Source: Edaphocola flava (lineage in GTDB: Bacteria > Bacteroidota > Bacteroidia > Chitinophagales > Chitinophagaceae). From it: a DNA stretch of 64,000 bases. The position numbers and the translations under genes are program-made. The notes under the pieces are model-generated. The model was not told where the DNA came from, did not search any database, and saw nothing but the letters and a program-made list of their open reading frames with translations. Positions 34,019 to 43,298 of this stretch are shown piece after piece. Location: positions 186,001 to 250,000 of the forward strand of contig NZ_SAIQ01000001.1 of NCBI RefSeq assembly GCF_004118155.1, given 5' to 3'. Each line of letters starts with the position of its first letter. Position 1 is the stretch's first letter.

Positions 34019-34927
34019 TTATTTCTTGGTCAGCGTACGGAAAATCTCTTCCAGGCTACGCGATTCGGTCTGTAAAGACTCGATGATATAATCTTTTTCT
34101 ACCGCCCATTGCATCAGTGATTTGCGCAGCTGATCGGGTTGTGCGGTCTGTAAGGCCCAACGGTTACCCTCCAGTTGTTTCGCAGACTCCAGTTGCTGTA
34201 ACTGCTGTAAAGCTGCTGCTGTAACCGGTTTATCAAACTGAACGATGAGTGTATTCTTATTACTCTGGTGTGCCTGTATGGTACCGATAGCATCATCGGC
34301 AACGATCTTGCCGTCATTGATAATGATTACCCGGCTACACATGGCCTCTACTTCCTGCATGATATGCGTAGATAAGAGCACTGTTTTTTCCTGCCCGATC
34401 TGTACGATCAGGTCACGGATATCGGCCAGCTGATTAGGGTCCAGACCACTGGTGGGCTCATCCAGGATCAGCACATCGGGGTTATGAATCATAGCCTGTG
34501 CCAGTCCTACTCTCTGCTTGTATCCTTTAGATAATTGTCCCAGCTTTTTATTGACTTCCTTGCCCAGGCCGGTCATATCGATCATGGCCTCTACCCTGCT
34601 TTTCTTATTGCTGAGCTGGTGCACGCCTGCTGCAAAATGCAGGTACTCGCGTACATACATATCATAATACAGGGGATTGCTCTCTGGCAGGTAGCCTACG
34701 TGACGACGCACTTCCTGCACATTTTTCACAATATCAAAGCCGCAGACTGCAGCCGTTCCGGAGGTGGGCGGAACATAGGTTGTCAGCATCTTCATTGTAG
34801 TTGATTTTCCGGCACCATTCGGCCCCAGGAATCCTACGATACTTCCCTTTCCTATTTCAAATGAGATATGATTGACAGCCACCTGTTCGCCATAATGGCG
34901 GGTCAGGTCTTTAACTATAATAGACAA
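34019..34927 (-). CDS. gldA: ABC transporter ATPase, GldA-like
   Basis: A 302-residue ATPase. Walker A is GPNGAGKST (35-43), the signature is LSKGYKQRVGLAQAM and Walker B is VLILDEPTSGLDPNQ. The order MSIIVKDLTRHYGEQVAVNHISF and the MLTTYVPPTSGTAAVCGFD segment fit GldA of gliding Bacteroidota. The last ~90 residues are a regulatory tail. The permease genes gldF and gldG are not adjacent here. GldA takes part in surface gliding in Flavobacterium, where it can be dispensable. Confidence 0.8.
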   Translation of the reverse strand: MSIIVKDLTRHYGEQVAVNHISFEIGKGSIVGFLGPNGAGKSTTMKMLTTYVPPTSGTAAVCGFDIVKNVQEVRRHVGYLPESNPLYYDMYVREYLHFAAGVHQLSNKKSRVEAMIDMTGLGKEVNKKLGQLSKGYKQRVGLAQAMIHNPDVLILDEPTSGLDPNQLADIRDLIVQIGQEKTVLLSTHIMQEVEAMCSRVIIINDGKIVADDAIGTIQAHQSNKNTLIVQFDKPVTAAALQQLQQLESAKQLEGNRWALQTAQPDQLRKSLMQWAVEKDYIIESLQTESRSLEEIFRTLTKK

Positions 34928-34968
34928 TGTCGGTAATATTTTAAATAATAATACTAAAGATGGATGGC

Positions 34969-35835
34969 TTAGCTGGCCAGCCCCAGAGCCTTAAAGGTAT
35001 TGCCCTGGTTCAGGTCTCCGGTCTGGAATCCTTTCTTAAACCAGAACATGCGCTGATCGGAGGTGCCGTGTGTAAAAGCATCAGGTACTACATAGCCCTG
35101 TGCTTCCTGCTGCAGCTTATCATCACCGATGGCATTAGCCGCTTTCAGCGCGGCTTCCAGATCGCCCGGCTCCAGGATATTGCGCATGCGCTGTGCATGA
35201 TATGCCCATACCCCTGCATAGAAATCGGCCTGCAACTCCAGTGCTACAGAGTAGCGGTTATATTCGGCTTCGCTCACACGACCTCTTAACTGCTGCACCT
35301 TTTCGGAGGTGCCCATCAGGTTCTGAATATGATGTCCGACTTCATGTGCAATAACATAGGCTACTGCAAAATTGCCGGGTGCATTAAATTTTGTTCTTAA
35401 CTCATCACAGAAACTCAGGTCGATATAGACCTTAGTATCCGCAGGACAATAAAATGGTCCCATAGCTTGCTGCCCTTGCCCGCATGCGGTTTGTGTAGCA
35501 CCACTGAACATGCGCAATTTTGGTGCCTGGTAACTTGCCCCTGCCTGTCTGAAGATCTCGCCCCAGACATCTTCTGTACTGGCCAGTACTACTTTGATCA
35601 TCTGTGCAGTAGAATCATCTGCAGGATTGGCCGTAGTTGTCTGTTCATACGAAGAACTCTGGCTGTTGTTCTGCATCACATCACTGAAGATGTTGGTAGG
35701 GCTTTTACCCATCAATAATCCGATCACTACAATAAGGATGGTACCGATACCGCCACCGACGGCAATACGGCCACCACCGCTCATCCCGCGTTGATCTTCT
35801 ACATTATCGCTTTCGCGTTCTCCTCTCCAGCGCAT
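34969..35835 (-). CDS. YpfJ-like neutral zinc metallopeptidase
   Basis: A 288-residue protein. The start MRWRGERESDNVEDQRG is characteristic of the YpfJ family. One transmembrane helix spans about 25-43. The zinc motif HEVGH lies at 164-168 (VIAHEVGHHIQNLMG), followed by a second conserved helix with LELQADFYAGVWAYH that carries the third ligand. The catalytic part is probably periplasmic. The substrate is unknown. It lies in the leftward run between the AAA+ regulator and gldA. Confidence 0.9.
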   Translation of the reverse strand: MRWRGERESDNVEDQRGMSGGGRIAVGGGIGTILIVVIGLLMGKSPTNIFSDVMQNNSQSSSYEQTTTANPADDSTAQMIKVVLASTEDVWGEIFRQAGASYQAPKLRMFSGATQTACGQGQQAMGPFYCPADTKVYIDLSFCDELRTKFNAPGNFAVAYVIAHEVGHHIQNLMGTSEKVQQLRGRVSEAEYNRYSVALELQADFYAGVWAYHAQRMRNILEPGDLEAALKAANAIGDDKLQQEAQGYVVPDAFTHGTSDQRMFWFKKGFQTGDLNQGNTFKALGLAS

Positions 35836-35902
35836 AAGTTTAGTGTTTTTAAGTTTTTTACAGAGGTATAAATGTACTGTATTTTCCAGCGTGAAACGAA
35901 AT

Positions 35903-37222
35903 TTATTCGTCTATATCGTACTCTTTAATCTTACGGTATAAGGTTCTTTCCGAGATACCCAGTTCATGGGCCGCATCCTTACGCTTGCCTTTATGTTTCT
36001 GCAGTGCTTTGGTGATCAGCTCTCTTTCTTTGTCGATAAGGGAGAGCGACTCCTCTACTTCTTCATGATGATCCAGGCTGTCGGGACCGCTGAGGATCAC
36101 CGGGGCTCCGGAATTCTGAGGATAGTTTACATAATTGTTAGGCTCCGGGGTAACGATAGGTCCTGCATTCTGGCTGCTGTAATTCGGCATGGAAAATCCA
36201 TCTCCGGACATTGGTGCATTATTTACTTTGGTCATGCTACTCGTCATGCCACCACCGGTATTCTGCTGCTGTAACAGTTCAAACAATAATTGTTTGATAT
36301 CGTTAGAGTCTTTTTTCAGATCGAAGAAGAGCTTATACAATATCTCCCGCTCTGTGGTTCCTGCGCTTTCAGAGGCCGTAAAAGACTTCATAGGTGCAGA
36401 CTCCGCAGGGGCGGCCAGCATAGGCATATTACTGCCCTGTGCAGACTTTGGCAGGAAATTGTTTAGTCTATCTGCCGTTACTAATTTATCGGTAGAGAGT
36501 ACAGAGATCTGCTCTGCCATATTTTTCAGCTCACGCACATTGCCCGGCCATGGGTAGGACATCAGTGTGTGGCGTGCTTCATCATCTAACTGTATCGGGG
36601 TGGTTTTATAGCGCTCTGCAAAATCGATCACAAATTTGCGGAACAGCAGGTATACATCCTCTCTACGCTCCCGTAATGCCGGAACGCGGATCGGAACAGT
36701 ATTTAGACGATAATACAGATCCTCCCGGAACTTACCTTCCTGTGTCAGCTTCAGCAAATCTTTATTCGTTGCAGCAACTACACGTACATCTGCTTTCAGT
36801 ACTTTGGAGGAACCTACGCGGATAAACTCACCGGTCTCCAGCATACGCAGCAGGCGCGCCTGTGTACCCAGGGGCATTTCCCCGATCTCATCCAGGAAAA
36901 TGGTACCACCGTTTACGGATTCAAAATAACCCTTACGCTGATCGCTGGCAGAGGTGAACGAACCTTTTTCGTGTCCGAACAGTTCTGAGTCAATCGTGCC
37001 TTCCGGTATCGCACCGCAGTTGACCGCAATAAAGGGATTATGCTTGCGGGAAGACAGGTTATGTATGATCTGCGAAAATATCTCTTTACCTACACCACTC
37101 TCTCCCATAATGAGTACGCTCAGATCGGTGTTGGCTACCTGAGCCGCTACCTGCAGTGCATAGTTCAATGTGGGATCATTACCTATAATTCCAAATCTAT
37201 TCTTAATCGATTGTAAATCCAT
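35903..37222 (-). CDS. Sigma-54-type AAA+ transcription activator
   Basis: A 439-residue protein with no receiver or sensory domain at the N-terminus. The AAA+ domain begins within the first 20 residues: Walker A GESGVGKE (40-47), Walker B GGTIFLDEIGEM with Asp111-Glu112, and arginine-finger region. A Gln/Gly/Ser-rich linker (about 270-370) follows, then a Fis-type helix-turn-helix (about 400-437, HKGKRKDAAHELGISERTLY). The sigma-54 contact loop reads GSFTSA at 87-92, not GAFTGA; the essential Phe and Thr are kept. It is cotranscribed with miaB, 19 bases upstream. No input signal is evident. Confidence 0.88.
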   Translation of the reverse strand: MDLQSIKNRFGIIGNDPTLNYALQVAAQVANTDLSVLIMGESGVGKEIFSQIIHNLSSRKHNPFIAVNCGAIPEGTIDSELFGHEKGSFTSASDQRKGYFESVNGGTIFLDEIGEMPLGTQARLLRMLETGEFIRVGSSKVLKADVRVVAATNKDLLKLTQEGKFREDLYYRLNTVPIRVPALRERREDVYLLFRKFVIDFAERYKTTPIQLDDEARHTLMSYPWPGNVRELKNMAEQISVLSTDKLVTADRLNNFLPKSAQGSNMPMLAAPAESAPMKSFTASESAGTTEREILYKLFFDLKKDSNDIKQLLFELLQQQNTGGGMTSSMTKVNNAPMSGDGFSMPNYSSQNAGPIVTPEPNNYVNYPQNSGAPVILSGPDSLDHHEEVEESLSLIDKERELITKALQKHKGKRKDAAHELGISERTLYRKIKEYDIDE

Positions 37223-37241
37223 AATGGGTTAGTTTAGGATA

Positions 37242-38663
37242 CTATACAGCAACAATTTCACCAATCAGTGTGCCACTGGTCGCATCGGTAACTTTGACAG
37301 TTGCATAATCGCCTTTTTGTAAATTATAGTCTCCCTTAGGGAATACGATCACACGGCTCTGGCTGTTACGGCCGGACCAATGCTCTTCGCTACGTTTACT
37401 GGTATTCTCGATCAGCACCTCGTATGTCTTACCGATATCGCTTTTAAAGATGGCTGCACTCATTTTGCGTTGCAGGGCTATAACTTCATCCAGGCGACGG
37501 CTCTTCACCTCATCCGGCACGTCATCTGCATAACGGCGTGCAGCCAGTGTACCTGGTCTTTCAGAATAGATGTACATATAAGACAGATCGTAATTGCTGT
37601 ATGCCATTACTTCCAGGGTCTCCTGGTGATCTTCTTCTGTTTCGGTACAGAAGCCGCAGATGATATCGCAGGTGATTGCACAATCCGGGATGATCTCACG
37701 GATGCGGTCCACTTTTTTCAGATACCATTCTTTGGTATAGGTACGGTTCATCAGCTGTAATACGCGCGTAGAACCGCTCTGCACCGGCAGGTGTATATTG
37801 TTGCAGATATTGTCATACTTCTTCATAGTAAACAATACCTCATCAGTAATATCTTTAGGATGCGAGGTACTGAAGCGTACCCGCAGTTTAGGCGATACCA
37901 GTGCTACCAGCTCCAGCAGGTTGGCAAAGTTCACTACCTCAGAGCCATCATCATTGGTATGATAGTAGCTGTCTACATTCTGTCCCAGCAGGGTTACTTC
38001 TTTATACCCCCTGTCTACCAGGTCCTGCACTTCGCGCAGGATAGATTGCGGGTCACGGCTGCGCTCGCGGCCACGGGTAAATGGTACGACACAGAAGGTA
38101 CACATATTGTTACAGCCACGCATAATGCTCACAAATGAACTTACGCCATTACTATCCAGACGGATTGGTGCAATATCGGCATAGGTCTCTTCACGGCTCA
38201 GGAGTACGTTTACTCCTTTCTGACCTGTTTCTGCTTCTGCAATCAGGTTAGGCAGGGTACGATAAGCATCTGGACCTATAACCAGGTCTACCAGTTTTTC
38301 TTCTTCCAGCAGCTTGGCTTTCAGGCGTTCGGCCATACAGCCCAGCACGCCCACCAGCATATCCGGACGGTTCTTTTTTAATCCTTTGAAATGTACCAGG
38401 CGGTTACGTACCGTTTGCTCTGCTTTCTCGCGGATAGAACAGGTATTGACCAGCACCAGGTTAGCATCTTCTATGATTTTTGTTGCGCCGAAACCGTGTT
38501 CGTTCAGGATAGAGGCAACAATTTCACTATCATTAAAATTCATGGCGCATCCATAACTTTCGATATAGAAATGCTTCTCAAACTTCTTTTCAGCTTCCAG
38601 CTGTCCCCCGTAAGCCTCGCCCTGGCGAGCCTCATCCATTGTCTTATTATGCGTTTCTAACAT
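37242..38663 (-). CDS. miaB: tRNA-2-methylthio-N6-dimethylallyladenosine synthase
   Basis: A 473-residue radical-SAM methylthiotransferase. The N-terminal cluster ligands are Cys39, Cys75 and Cys109. The radical-SAM cluster ligands are Cys184, Cys188 and Cys191 in [19 protein letters not shown]-binding domain ends the protein ([19 protein letters not shown]). It methylthiolates position 37 of tRNAs that read codons starting with U. It heads a leftward run that includes the AAA+ activator and gldA. The first ~30 residues are poorly conserved, so the start could be a few codons later. Confidence 0.96.
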   Translation of the reverse strand: MLETHNKTMDEARQGEAYGGQLEAEKKFEKHFYIESYGCAMNFNDSEIVASILNEHGFGATKIIEDANLVLVNTCSIREKAEQTVRNRLVHFKGLKKNRPDMLVGVLGCMAERLKAKLLEEEKLVDLVIGPDAYRTLPNLIAEAETGQKGVNVLLSREETYADIAPIRLDSNGVSSFVSIMRGCNNMCTFCVVPFTRGRERSRDPQSILREVQDLVDRGYKEVTLLGQNVDSYYHTNDDGSEVVNFANLLELVALVSPKLRVRFSTSHPKDITDEVLFTMKKYDNICNNIHLPVQSGSTRVLQLMNRTYTKEWYLKKVDRIREIIPDCAITCDIICGFCTETEEDHQETLEVMAYSNYDLSYMYIYSERPGTLAARRYADDVPDEVKSRRLDEVIALQRKMSAAIFKSDIGKTYEVLIENTSKRSEEHWSGRNSQSRVIVFPKGDYNLQKGDYATVKVTDATSGTLIGEIVAV

Positions 38664-38682
38664 TGTTCAAAAATATAAGCTA

Positions 38683-38716
38683 CAAAATTACACAATCCAG
38701 ACAATTAACTGACAAA
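38683..38716 (-). promoter_or_regulatory. Probable promoter of miaB
   Basis: On the minus strand TTTG (38713-38716), a 22-base spacer and TAATTTTG (38683-38690), 20 bases before the miaB start. Confidence 0.55.
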
Positions 38717-38835
38717 ATAGCAGCAAAAATTTAGGTTAAGGTTCTAAGATTGTATCAGTACAATTGAGTATCGACCATCTTTCATTTATTAAATATTTTT
38801 TTTACTTTTATATTATACACAAGCGCTCCTCGAAT

Positions 38836-40428
38836 ATGAACCCCAAATGTGTGATTTTATTCTGTATTGTAATACTTTATCATATTATGGCATCCGCTCA
38901 AACGATTAAAGAGCGCCTCATATTAACAGACTCTGAAGACTCACTACTATTAAAGGGATATGCCTCATTTGATAAGAATGGAGATTATTGTTTTACCATA
39001 TACAAAGATGAATTATACTATTGGATTACCAATACAGATACCTTTGGTGGATATAACTTTATTGGAGGAGCATCGGGTCCAGGTGGTGGAGTAAGCTATC
39101 CGAGTACCTTTAGCCAGCCAGAAAATACTCCATATATTTACAAGAATTACCATGGTAAGCAGATCTATGGACCAATAGTAGGCAAGCTTGAAGACTACAC
39201 TACCAGTGAAACGTACAATCATATTGCTCTGATGGCATCTTTGAAAGATTCTATCTACTATTATATTGATGGGCGACTTATTTCCAGCCATCGAAAAGAG
39301 CCCGGCAAAGTATATGATCTTCACCAGGAATGGGTTGCATTTAATTCAAAAGGCAATGCAATCTACTCCGTGAAGGATAAAAAATGGTATTATGTATATG
39401 CTAATAACCGTGTTGTTGACAGTTCGAAGTTTGAGTACCTTAAGTTAGCCATTAACAATAATGGAGATTACATTTTTGCAGAAGGCCGAAAACCAGAACA
39501 ACCCGTTAAGAATTATGAGTATATGTTTTTTATTCACACGACTGATACGATATTGGATACTGTGAGGACTGTATGGTATGCTCATTTGAAAGATAACGGA
39601 GCGTACTACTTTAGCGGATCAGATAAGGCACTAGGTTACATAGCCATTAATGATCATATGTACAAGAATATCGATAGCATAGAGAATATTGCCCTGATTG
39701 ACAAAAACACCTACCTTTTTTCCTTTACAGAAGCAGGGAAGAGAAAAATCAATGCAAATGGAAAATCATTTGAATATGACTTTGAGCGCATCTTCCTTCC
39801 AACCCTTGATACAATAGGCAATTTTGCCTGTTACGGACTTAAGGATTATTATCTGTATAAATTCATCAACGGAAAGAAAGGTAAAAATCCAATATCTAAA
39901 TATAATGTAAGACCAAAACCACTTTATATTAGCCCTACCGGAGCATCTCTCCATTATTTCAAAACCGATGATTCAATATATATATACCGGGATGAAAAAC
40001 TCATACTACCCCCTATTTCTGTCAACAGTAATTTTGGCATGCAATTTCAGGAAGATTTCACCTTTTTACGCTCAAACTATGAAGTTCCCAAAAACATCAA
40101 TTCATTACTGTACCTCGAATATAATAATGCAGGATATATGATATTTAATGGTGAACTATCAAAGCCTATGCCACCATTCCTGTTTAAGGATGAGGATGAG
40201 ACAAATGAAATTGGATCCATTATAACAGGGGGTATGAATGATAAGGGCTTTTTTATTATCCAGAAAATTGGAGACAGAAAATACTTAATTAATATCAATA
40301 ACAGCGTATACCAAGAATTAAGCGGTATAGACAATCTTAATGATCAAGACTGTTTCTTTGATGGAAAATCCTTAATATTTTACGGCACAAAAGGGCGCTC
40401 CTTTTACCAATTTACCCTGAATATATGA
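38836..40428 (+). CDS. Secreted protein of unknown function, possible beta-propeller
   Basis: A 530-residue protein, start set at the ATG at 38836 because it gives a clean signal peptide (MNPKCVILFCIVILYHIMASAQ). The frame opens further upstream, but those residues lack support. The mature chain repeats short strands with a central aromatic, such as IYSVKDKKWYYVYANNRVV and GYIAINDHMYKNI, at intervals of about 40 residues. This recalls a beta-propeller or WG-type repeat protein, but I could not define repeat units. It overlaps the next gene by four bases. Base composition is visibly richer in A and T than in flanking genes. Confidence 0.7.
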   Translation: MNPKCVILFCIVILYHIMASAQTIKERLILTDSEDSLLLKGYASFDKNGDYCFTIYKDELYYWITNTDTFGGYNFIGGASGPGGGVSYPSTFSQPENTPYIYKNYHGKQIYGPIVGKLEDYTTSETYNHIALMASLKDSIYYYIDGRLISSHRKEPGKVYDLHQEWVAFNSKGNAIYSVKDKKWYYVYANNRVVDSSKFEYLKLAINNNGDYIFAEGRKPEQPVKNYEYMFFIHTTDTILDTVRTVWYAHLKDNGAYYFSGSDKALGYIAINDHMYKNIDSIENIALIDKNTYLFSFTEAGKRKINANGKSFEYDFERIFLPTLDTIGNFACYGLKDYYLYKFINGKKGKNPISKYNVRPKPLYISPTGASLHYFKTDDSIYIYRDEKLILPPISVNSNFGMQFQEDFTFLRSNYEVPKNINSLLYLEYNNAGYMIFNGELSKPMPPFLFKDEDETNEIGSIITGGMNDKGFFIIQKIGDRKYLININNSVYQELSGIDNLNDQDCFFDGKSLIFYGTKGRSFYQFTLNI

Positions 40429-41270
40429 GAAAGTTATTTTCTATTTTGTTCGTTTTAGCTTCTGTAAACGCATTCAGCCAGAAAATGCCTTCAGATTATT
40501 TTTCAGAGGCATCAGTCTTTCTTGAGAAAAAGGAGTTTCAAAAAGCTTTAGACGGATACCAGTATATTGTAGATCGATACCCCCAAAGCGAGCTATACCC
40601 AAGAGCTTACTTCAATACTGGTTATGTACATATGCTCAAAAAAGACTACGACCAGGCAATTTACATTTTTAAAACAATCTTGCACAACTATTTCAATGAA
40701 AAAGAAAGTCTAGGCGGAGCGCTCATGGATGATCCTTATACTAATTACCAGCATAGAGCAACAGAGCTATTAAGTACAATCTACAGTAAAAAGCAGATGT
40801 TTGATAGTGCCTTATATTACTTTACCTTATCAGATACTGCCTATGTGTATTTATCAGACTGTGGTAATGAGCATGACAAATATGAATTTCATAAAGCATT
40901 AAGATATGCCGAGCTTTATAAAAATATCAATCAGACTGATAAAGCGGTAAGAAAACTCTTACCTATTATATTTGCCCCTCAAGGGAGGGATGTAATTGTC
41001 AATCAAAGATTACAACTACTATTAAAAGGCCAGAAAGGACTAAAAAATGAGTTAGACAAAGCGCTGGAAAAAATTTATCCCAAAGACATAACAAAGGAAA
41101 CATATACTAACATCCACTACTACTTCCATTTTCTGGATTTAGAGGTAAGAATTCCCAATGCGTTGATAGAAGAAAAAGTAACTTTTGGTGAAAAAAAATT
41201 ATTAGATAGAGAAAAGACAATAGCAAAGATTCATAAAACCAGTTTTTATCTAATGATAAAGGGACTTTAA
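40425..41270 (+). CDS. Secreted TPR protein
   Basis: A 281-residue protein with a signal peptide (residues 1-19, FSILFVLASVNAFSQ). The mature part has tetratricopeptide-like helices: ASVFLEKKEFQKALDGYQYI, FNTGYVHMLKKDYDQAIYIF, and a later FDSALYYF pair. It is probably periplasmic or in the inner leaflet of the outer membrane, acting as a protein-protein adaptor. It is translationally coupled (ATGA) to the preceding secreted protein, so the two are likely to work together. I recognise no specific family. Confidence 0.75.
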   Translation: MRKLFSILFVLASVNAFSQKMPSDYFSEASVFLEKKEFQKALDGYQYIVDRYPQSELYPRAYFNTGYVHMLKKDYDQAIYIFKTILHNYFNEKESLGGALMDDPYTNYQHRATELLSTIYSKKQMFDSALYYFTLSDTAYVYLSDCGNEHDKYEFHKALRYAELYKNINQTDKAVRKLLPIIFAPQGRDVIVNQRLQLLLKGQKGLKNELDKALEKIYPKDITKETYTNIHYYFHFLDLEVRIPNALIEEKVTFGEKKLLDREKTIAKIHKTSFYLMIKGL

Positions 41271-41590
41271 ATTATATATTAATTCATAAGTGTATTTGGC
41301 CTATTAAACATATATTGTTAAGTCATTCTTAGCCTTGAGAAAGTAACATGTTTCAAAATTTAAATAACTATTATTTATTAAATAATCAACGCATAATCAT
41401 CTTCCCTACTCTCCAGATATTGTGTAATATTCTAGGATAAAAGATGATAAGCCCCATCATCCATAATGAGGCAATCATAGTTTATACTACAGCGCTTGTA
41501 GCCAGTATACATTTGTGTAAGTATATGCTGCAGCATGATTTCACTCCTAATCACCCATAAACTCATCAAACAATAAACTTGTAATTCTCT
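41271..41590. other. Intergenic stretch without recognisable gene
   Basis: A/T-rich sequence after the TPR gene. I see no gene, tRNA or repeat in it. A minus-strand frame at 41432-41644 is open but runs into the downstream terminator and has no recognisable features. It ends at the perfect terminator palindrome that belongs to the lipoprotein gene. Confidence 0.6.
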
Positions 41591-41630
41591 TTTAAAAAAT
41601 CCCTTGCTGTACAGCAAGGGATTTTTTAAA
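41591..41630 (-). terminator. Perfectly palindromic terminator
   Basis: All 40 bases form a perfect palindrome with GC-rich centre (CCCTTGCTGT / ACAGCAAGGG) and A/T outer arms. It lies 19 bases past the lipoprotein stop. Confidence 0.88.
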
Positions 41631-41649
41631 AACATTTTCCGCATTCAGC

Positions 41650-41874
41650 TTATTTCAGCTTGCAGCTTACGTCAGAAAACATAGCATAGTTTGCATTTAA
41701 TGCGTCACAAGCTTTCTTTGCGTCAGCTTTAGTTCCTTTAATAGTAGCTGCAGCACTGGTTTTATTACCATTGCCGTCATTGTAAGAACACTCACAAGAA
41801 TAATCTTTCTTACAAGAGGTAAATAAAGTTCCAACCAGCAGGGTTGCAGCTGCAACCATAGAAAATTTCTTCAT
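41650..41874 (-). CDS. Small Cys-rich lipoprotein, family member 1
   Basis: A 74-residue protein with a lipoprotein signal (MKKFSMVAAATLLVGTLFTSC, lipidated Cys21). The mature part is 53 residues and carries DYSCECSYNDG (Cys-x-Cys), a middle Cys in AKKACDAL and a final Cys in FSDVSCKLK. These four thiols could form two disulfides or bind a metal. Two further proteins in the window (56049-56300 and 56353-56589) have the same layout. It has a full Bacteroidota promoter (41907-41937) and a terminator, so it is a single-gene unit. I recognise no family name. Confidence 0.8.
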   Translation of the reverse strand: MKKFSMVAAATLLVGTLFTSCKKDYSCECSYNDGNGNKTSAAATIKGTKADAKKACDALNANYAMFSDVSCKLK

Positions 41875-41906
41875 ACTTTTTTGTTTAGATTATTTAAAAA
41901 TGCGCT

Positions 41907-41937
41907 CAAAAATAATCATAGTTTTCATAAAACCAAA
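41907..41937 (-). promoter_or_regulatory. Promoter of the Cys-rich lipoprotein gene
   Basis: On the minus strand TTTG (41934-41937), a 19-base spacer and TATTTTTG (41907-41914), 32 bases before the start codon. Confidence 0.7.
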
Positions 41938-42084
41938 CCCTTTAGTCACCAAACAGTGTATATTTATTTTACTTATTCTACAAATTACTAAATTGATTAC
42001 CAGCTGTTTAGACGCATATTAGAAATGTTCATTTTCAGGTTATATGGCAATATACCTGTATTGATTTCTATTCATTCTACATAA

Positions 42085-42116
42085 AAACAGAGGCCAGCAA
42101 ATGCTGGCCTCTGTTT
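42085..42116 (-). terminator. Terminator of the rpsF-rpsR-rplI operon
   Basis: Perfect 14-bp stem AAACAGAGGCCAGC / GCTGGCCTCTGTTT with an AAAT loop. Confidence 0.88.
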
Positions 42117-42135
42117 AAAATATATTGTGCAAGAA

Positions 42136-42579
42136 TTACTCTGCTACTACGTCGAAAGTTAATTCAACCAGGTGATCTTTACCAAAGTCGATTTGCGCTT
42201 TGTAAGAACCCGCTTCTTTAATTTCGTCTAAGATAGAAATGCGACGACGGTCGATTTCATATTGCTTTTGCTCACGGATAGCACGTGCCAGTTGGATAGA
42301 GGTAACAGATCCGAAGATTTTACCATTCTCACCGATCTTAGCAGTCAGTTTTACCGGAGTTTCCAGAGCAGCTTTAACGCTAGCAATGTTAGCCAGTAAT
42401 TTTTCTTCTTTTTTAGCAAGTTGCTTTTGACGCTCTTCCTGGATTTTCAGGTTAGATGTAGAAGCTTCAATAGCATATTTCTGAGGAATCAGGAAGTTAC
42501 GAGCGTATCCCGGACGAACGTCAACGATTTCGTGCGCACCACCTAAATTATCTACTTCTTTTATTAAGATTACTTTCAT
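42136..42579 (-). CDS. rplI: 50S ribosomal protein L9
   Basis: A 147-residue L9. The N-terminal rRNA-binding domain is complete, with MKVILIKEVDNLGGAHEIVDVRPGYARNFLIP-type sequence (key GYARNFL), followed by the long connecting helix (about 40-75) and the C-terminal domain with GENGKIFGSVTSIQLA. It is the last gene of the rpsF-rpsR-rplI operon, 15 bases after rpsR. Confidence 0.97.
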   Translation of the reverse strand: MKVILIKEVDNLGGAHEIVDVRPGYARNFLIPQKYAIEASTSNLKIQEERQKQLAKKEEKLLANIASVKAALETPVKLTAKIGENGKIFGSVTSIQLARAIREQKQYEIDRRRISILDEIKEAGSYKAQIDFGKDHLVELTFDVVAE

Positions 42580-42594
42580 TGTTTAAAATTTTTA

Positions 42595-42861
42595 TTACTT
42601 TAATAAGTCAGTAACATAAGGCAGAATTGCCATCTGGCGTGCTTTTTTAATAGCATGGCCTAATTTACGTTGGTATTTCAGGGAAGTACCGGTGATACGA
42701 CGAGGTAACATTTTACCTTGCTCGTTTAAGAATTTTTTCAAAAATTCAGCATCTTTATAATCAATATATTTGATACCTAATTTTTTGAAACGGCAGTATT
42801 TTTTTTGACGGTTCTCGATACGAGTACTGCTCAAGTATTTAATATCGTTATTTCTAGCCAT
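42595..42861 (-). CDS. rpsR: 30S ribosomal protein S18
   Basis: An 88-residue S18. Seen: [23 protein letters not shown] and the conserved [21 protein letters not shown]18 forms a stable pair with S6 on the 16S platform. It sits between rpsF and rplI, the usual order. Confidence 0.97.
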   Translation of the reverse strand: MARNNDIKYLSSTRIENRQKKYCRFKKLGIKYIDYKDAEFLKKFLNEQGKMLPRRITGTSLKYQRKLGHAIKKARQMAILPYVTDLLK

Positions 42862-42918
42862 TTTAATAAAATTGTGGTTGAATGAAAATTAGTTTACGAA
42901 TAATGTAACGGGCCCGGA

Positions 42919-43260
42919 TTAAGCTTTGTTACGTTTACGAGTGTTATACTCTACAGCGAATTTATCCAGGTGAGTCAGCATGTAACGCATTACAGTCTCG
43001 TCACGGTTCAATTGAACTTCAATTTTAGCGTTAACGTCTGTTGGTGCAGTGTACTCAACTACTGTGTATAAACCTGTAGTTTTCTTTTGGATAGGGTACG
43101 CTAAAGAACGCAGACCCCATGGGTTTTCGTGAACCATTTCACCACCATTCTCTGAAATGATAGAAGTGAACTTTTTCTGAGCAGCTTTGAAATCTTCCTC
43201 GGATAAGATCGGAGTGAAGATGATCATCAACTCATAGTTCTGAATGTTTGATGTTGCCAT
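42919..43260 (-). CDS. rpsF: 30S ribosomal protein S6
   Basis: A 113-residue S6 with NYELMIIFTPILSEEDF at the start, the WGLRSLAYPIQKKTTGLY segment and RDETVMRYMLTHLDKF. It is the first gene of the operon and is preceded by a ~95-base leader with a hairpin, at the position where the S6:S18 autoregulatory element is known in other bacteria. Confidence 0.97.
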   Translation of the reverse strand: MATSNIQNYELMIIFTPILSEEDFKAAQKKFTSIISENGGEMVHENPWGLRSLAYPIQKKTTGLYTVVEYTAPTDVNAKIEVQLNRDETVMRYMLTHLDKFAVEYNTRKRNKA

Positions 43261-43298
43261 AAAAAAATGTTTTTTAATAAGATTAACCGATTATGCCT

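Noticed and set aside
32862-38663. Defence island around the HipA-like kinase
   Set aside because: Neighbours (miaB, gldA, YpfJ-like protease, AAA+ activator) are ordinary chromosomal genes; no nuclease, integrase or phage gene is present.
41432-41644. Minus-strand frame of 70 codons after the TPR gene
   Set aside because: Runs through the terminator palindrome, has no signal, motif or promoter, and no recognisable similarity.
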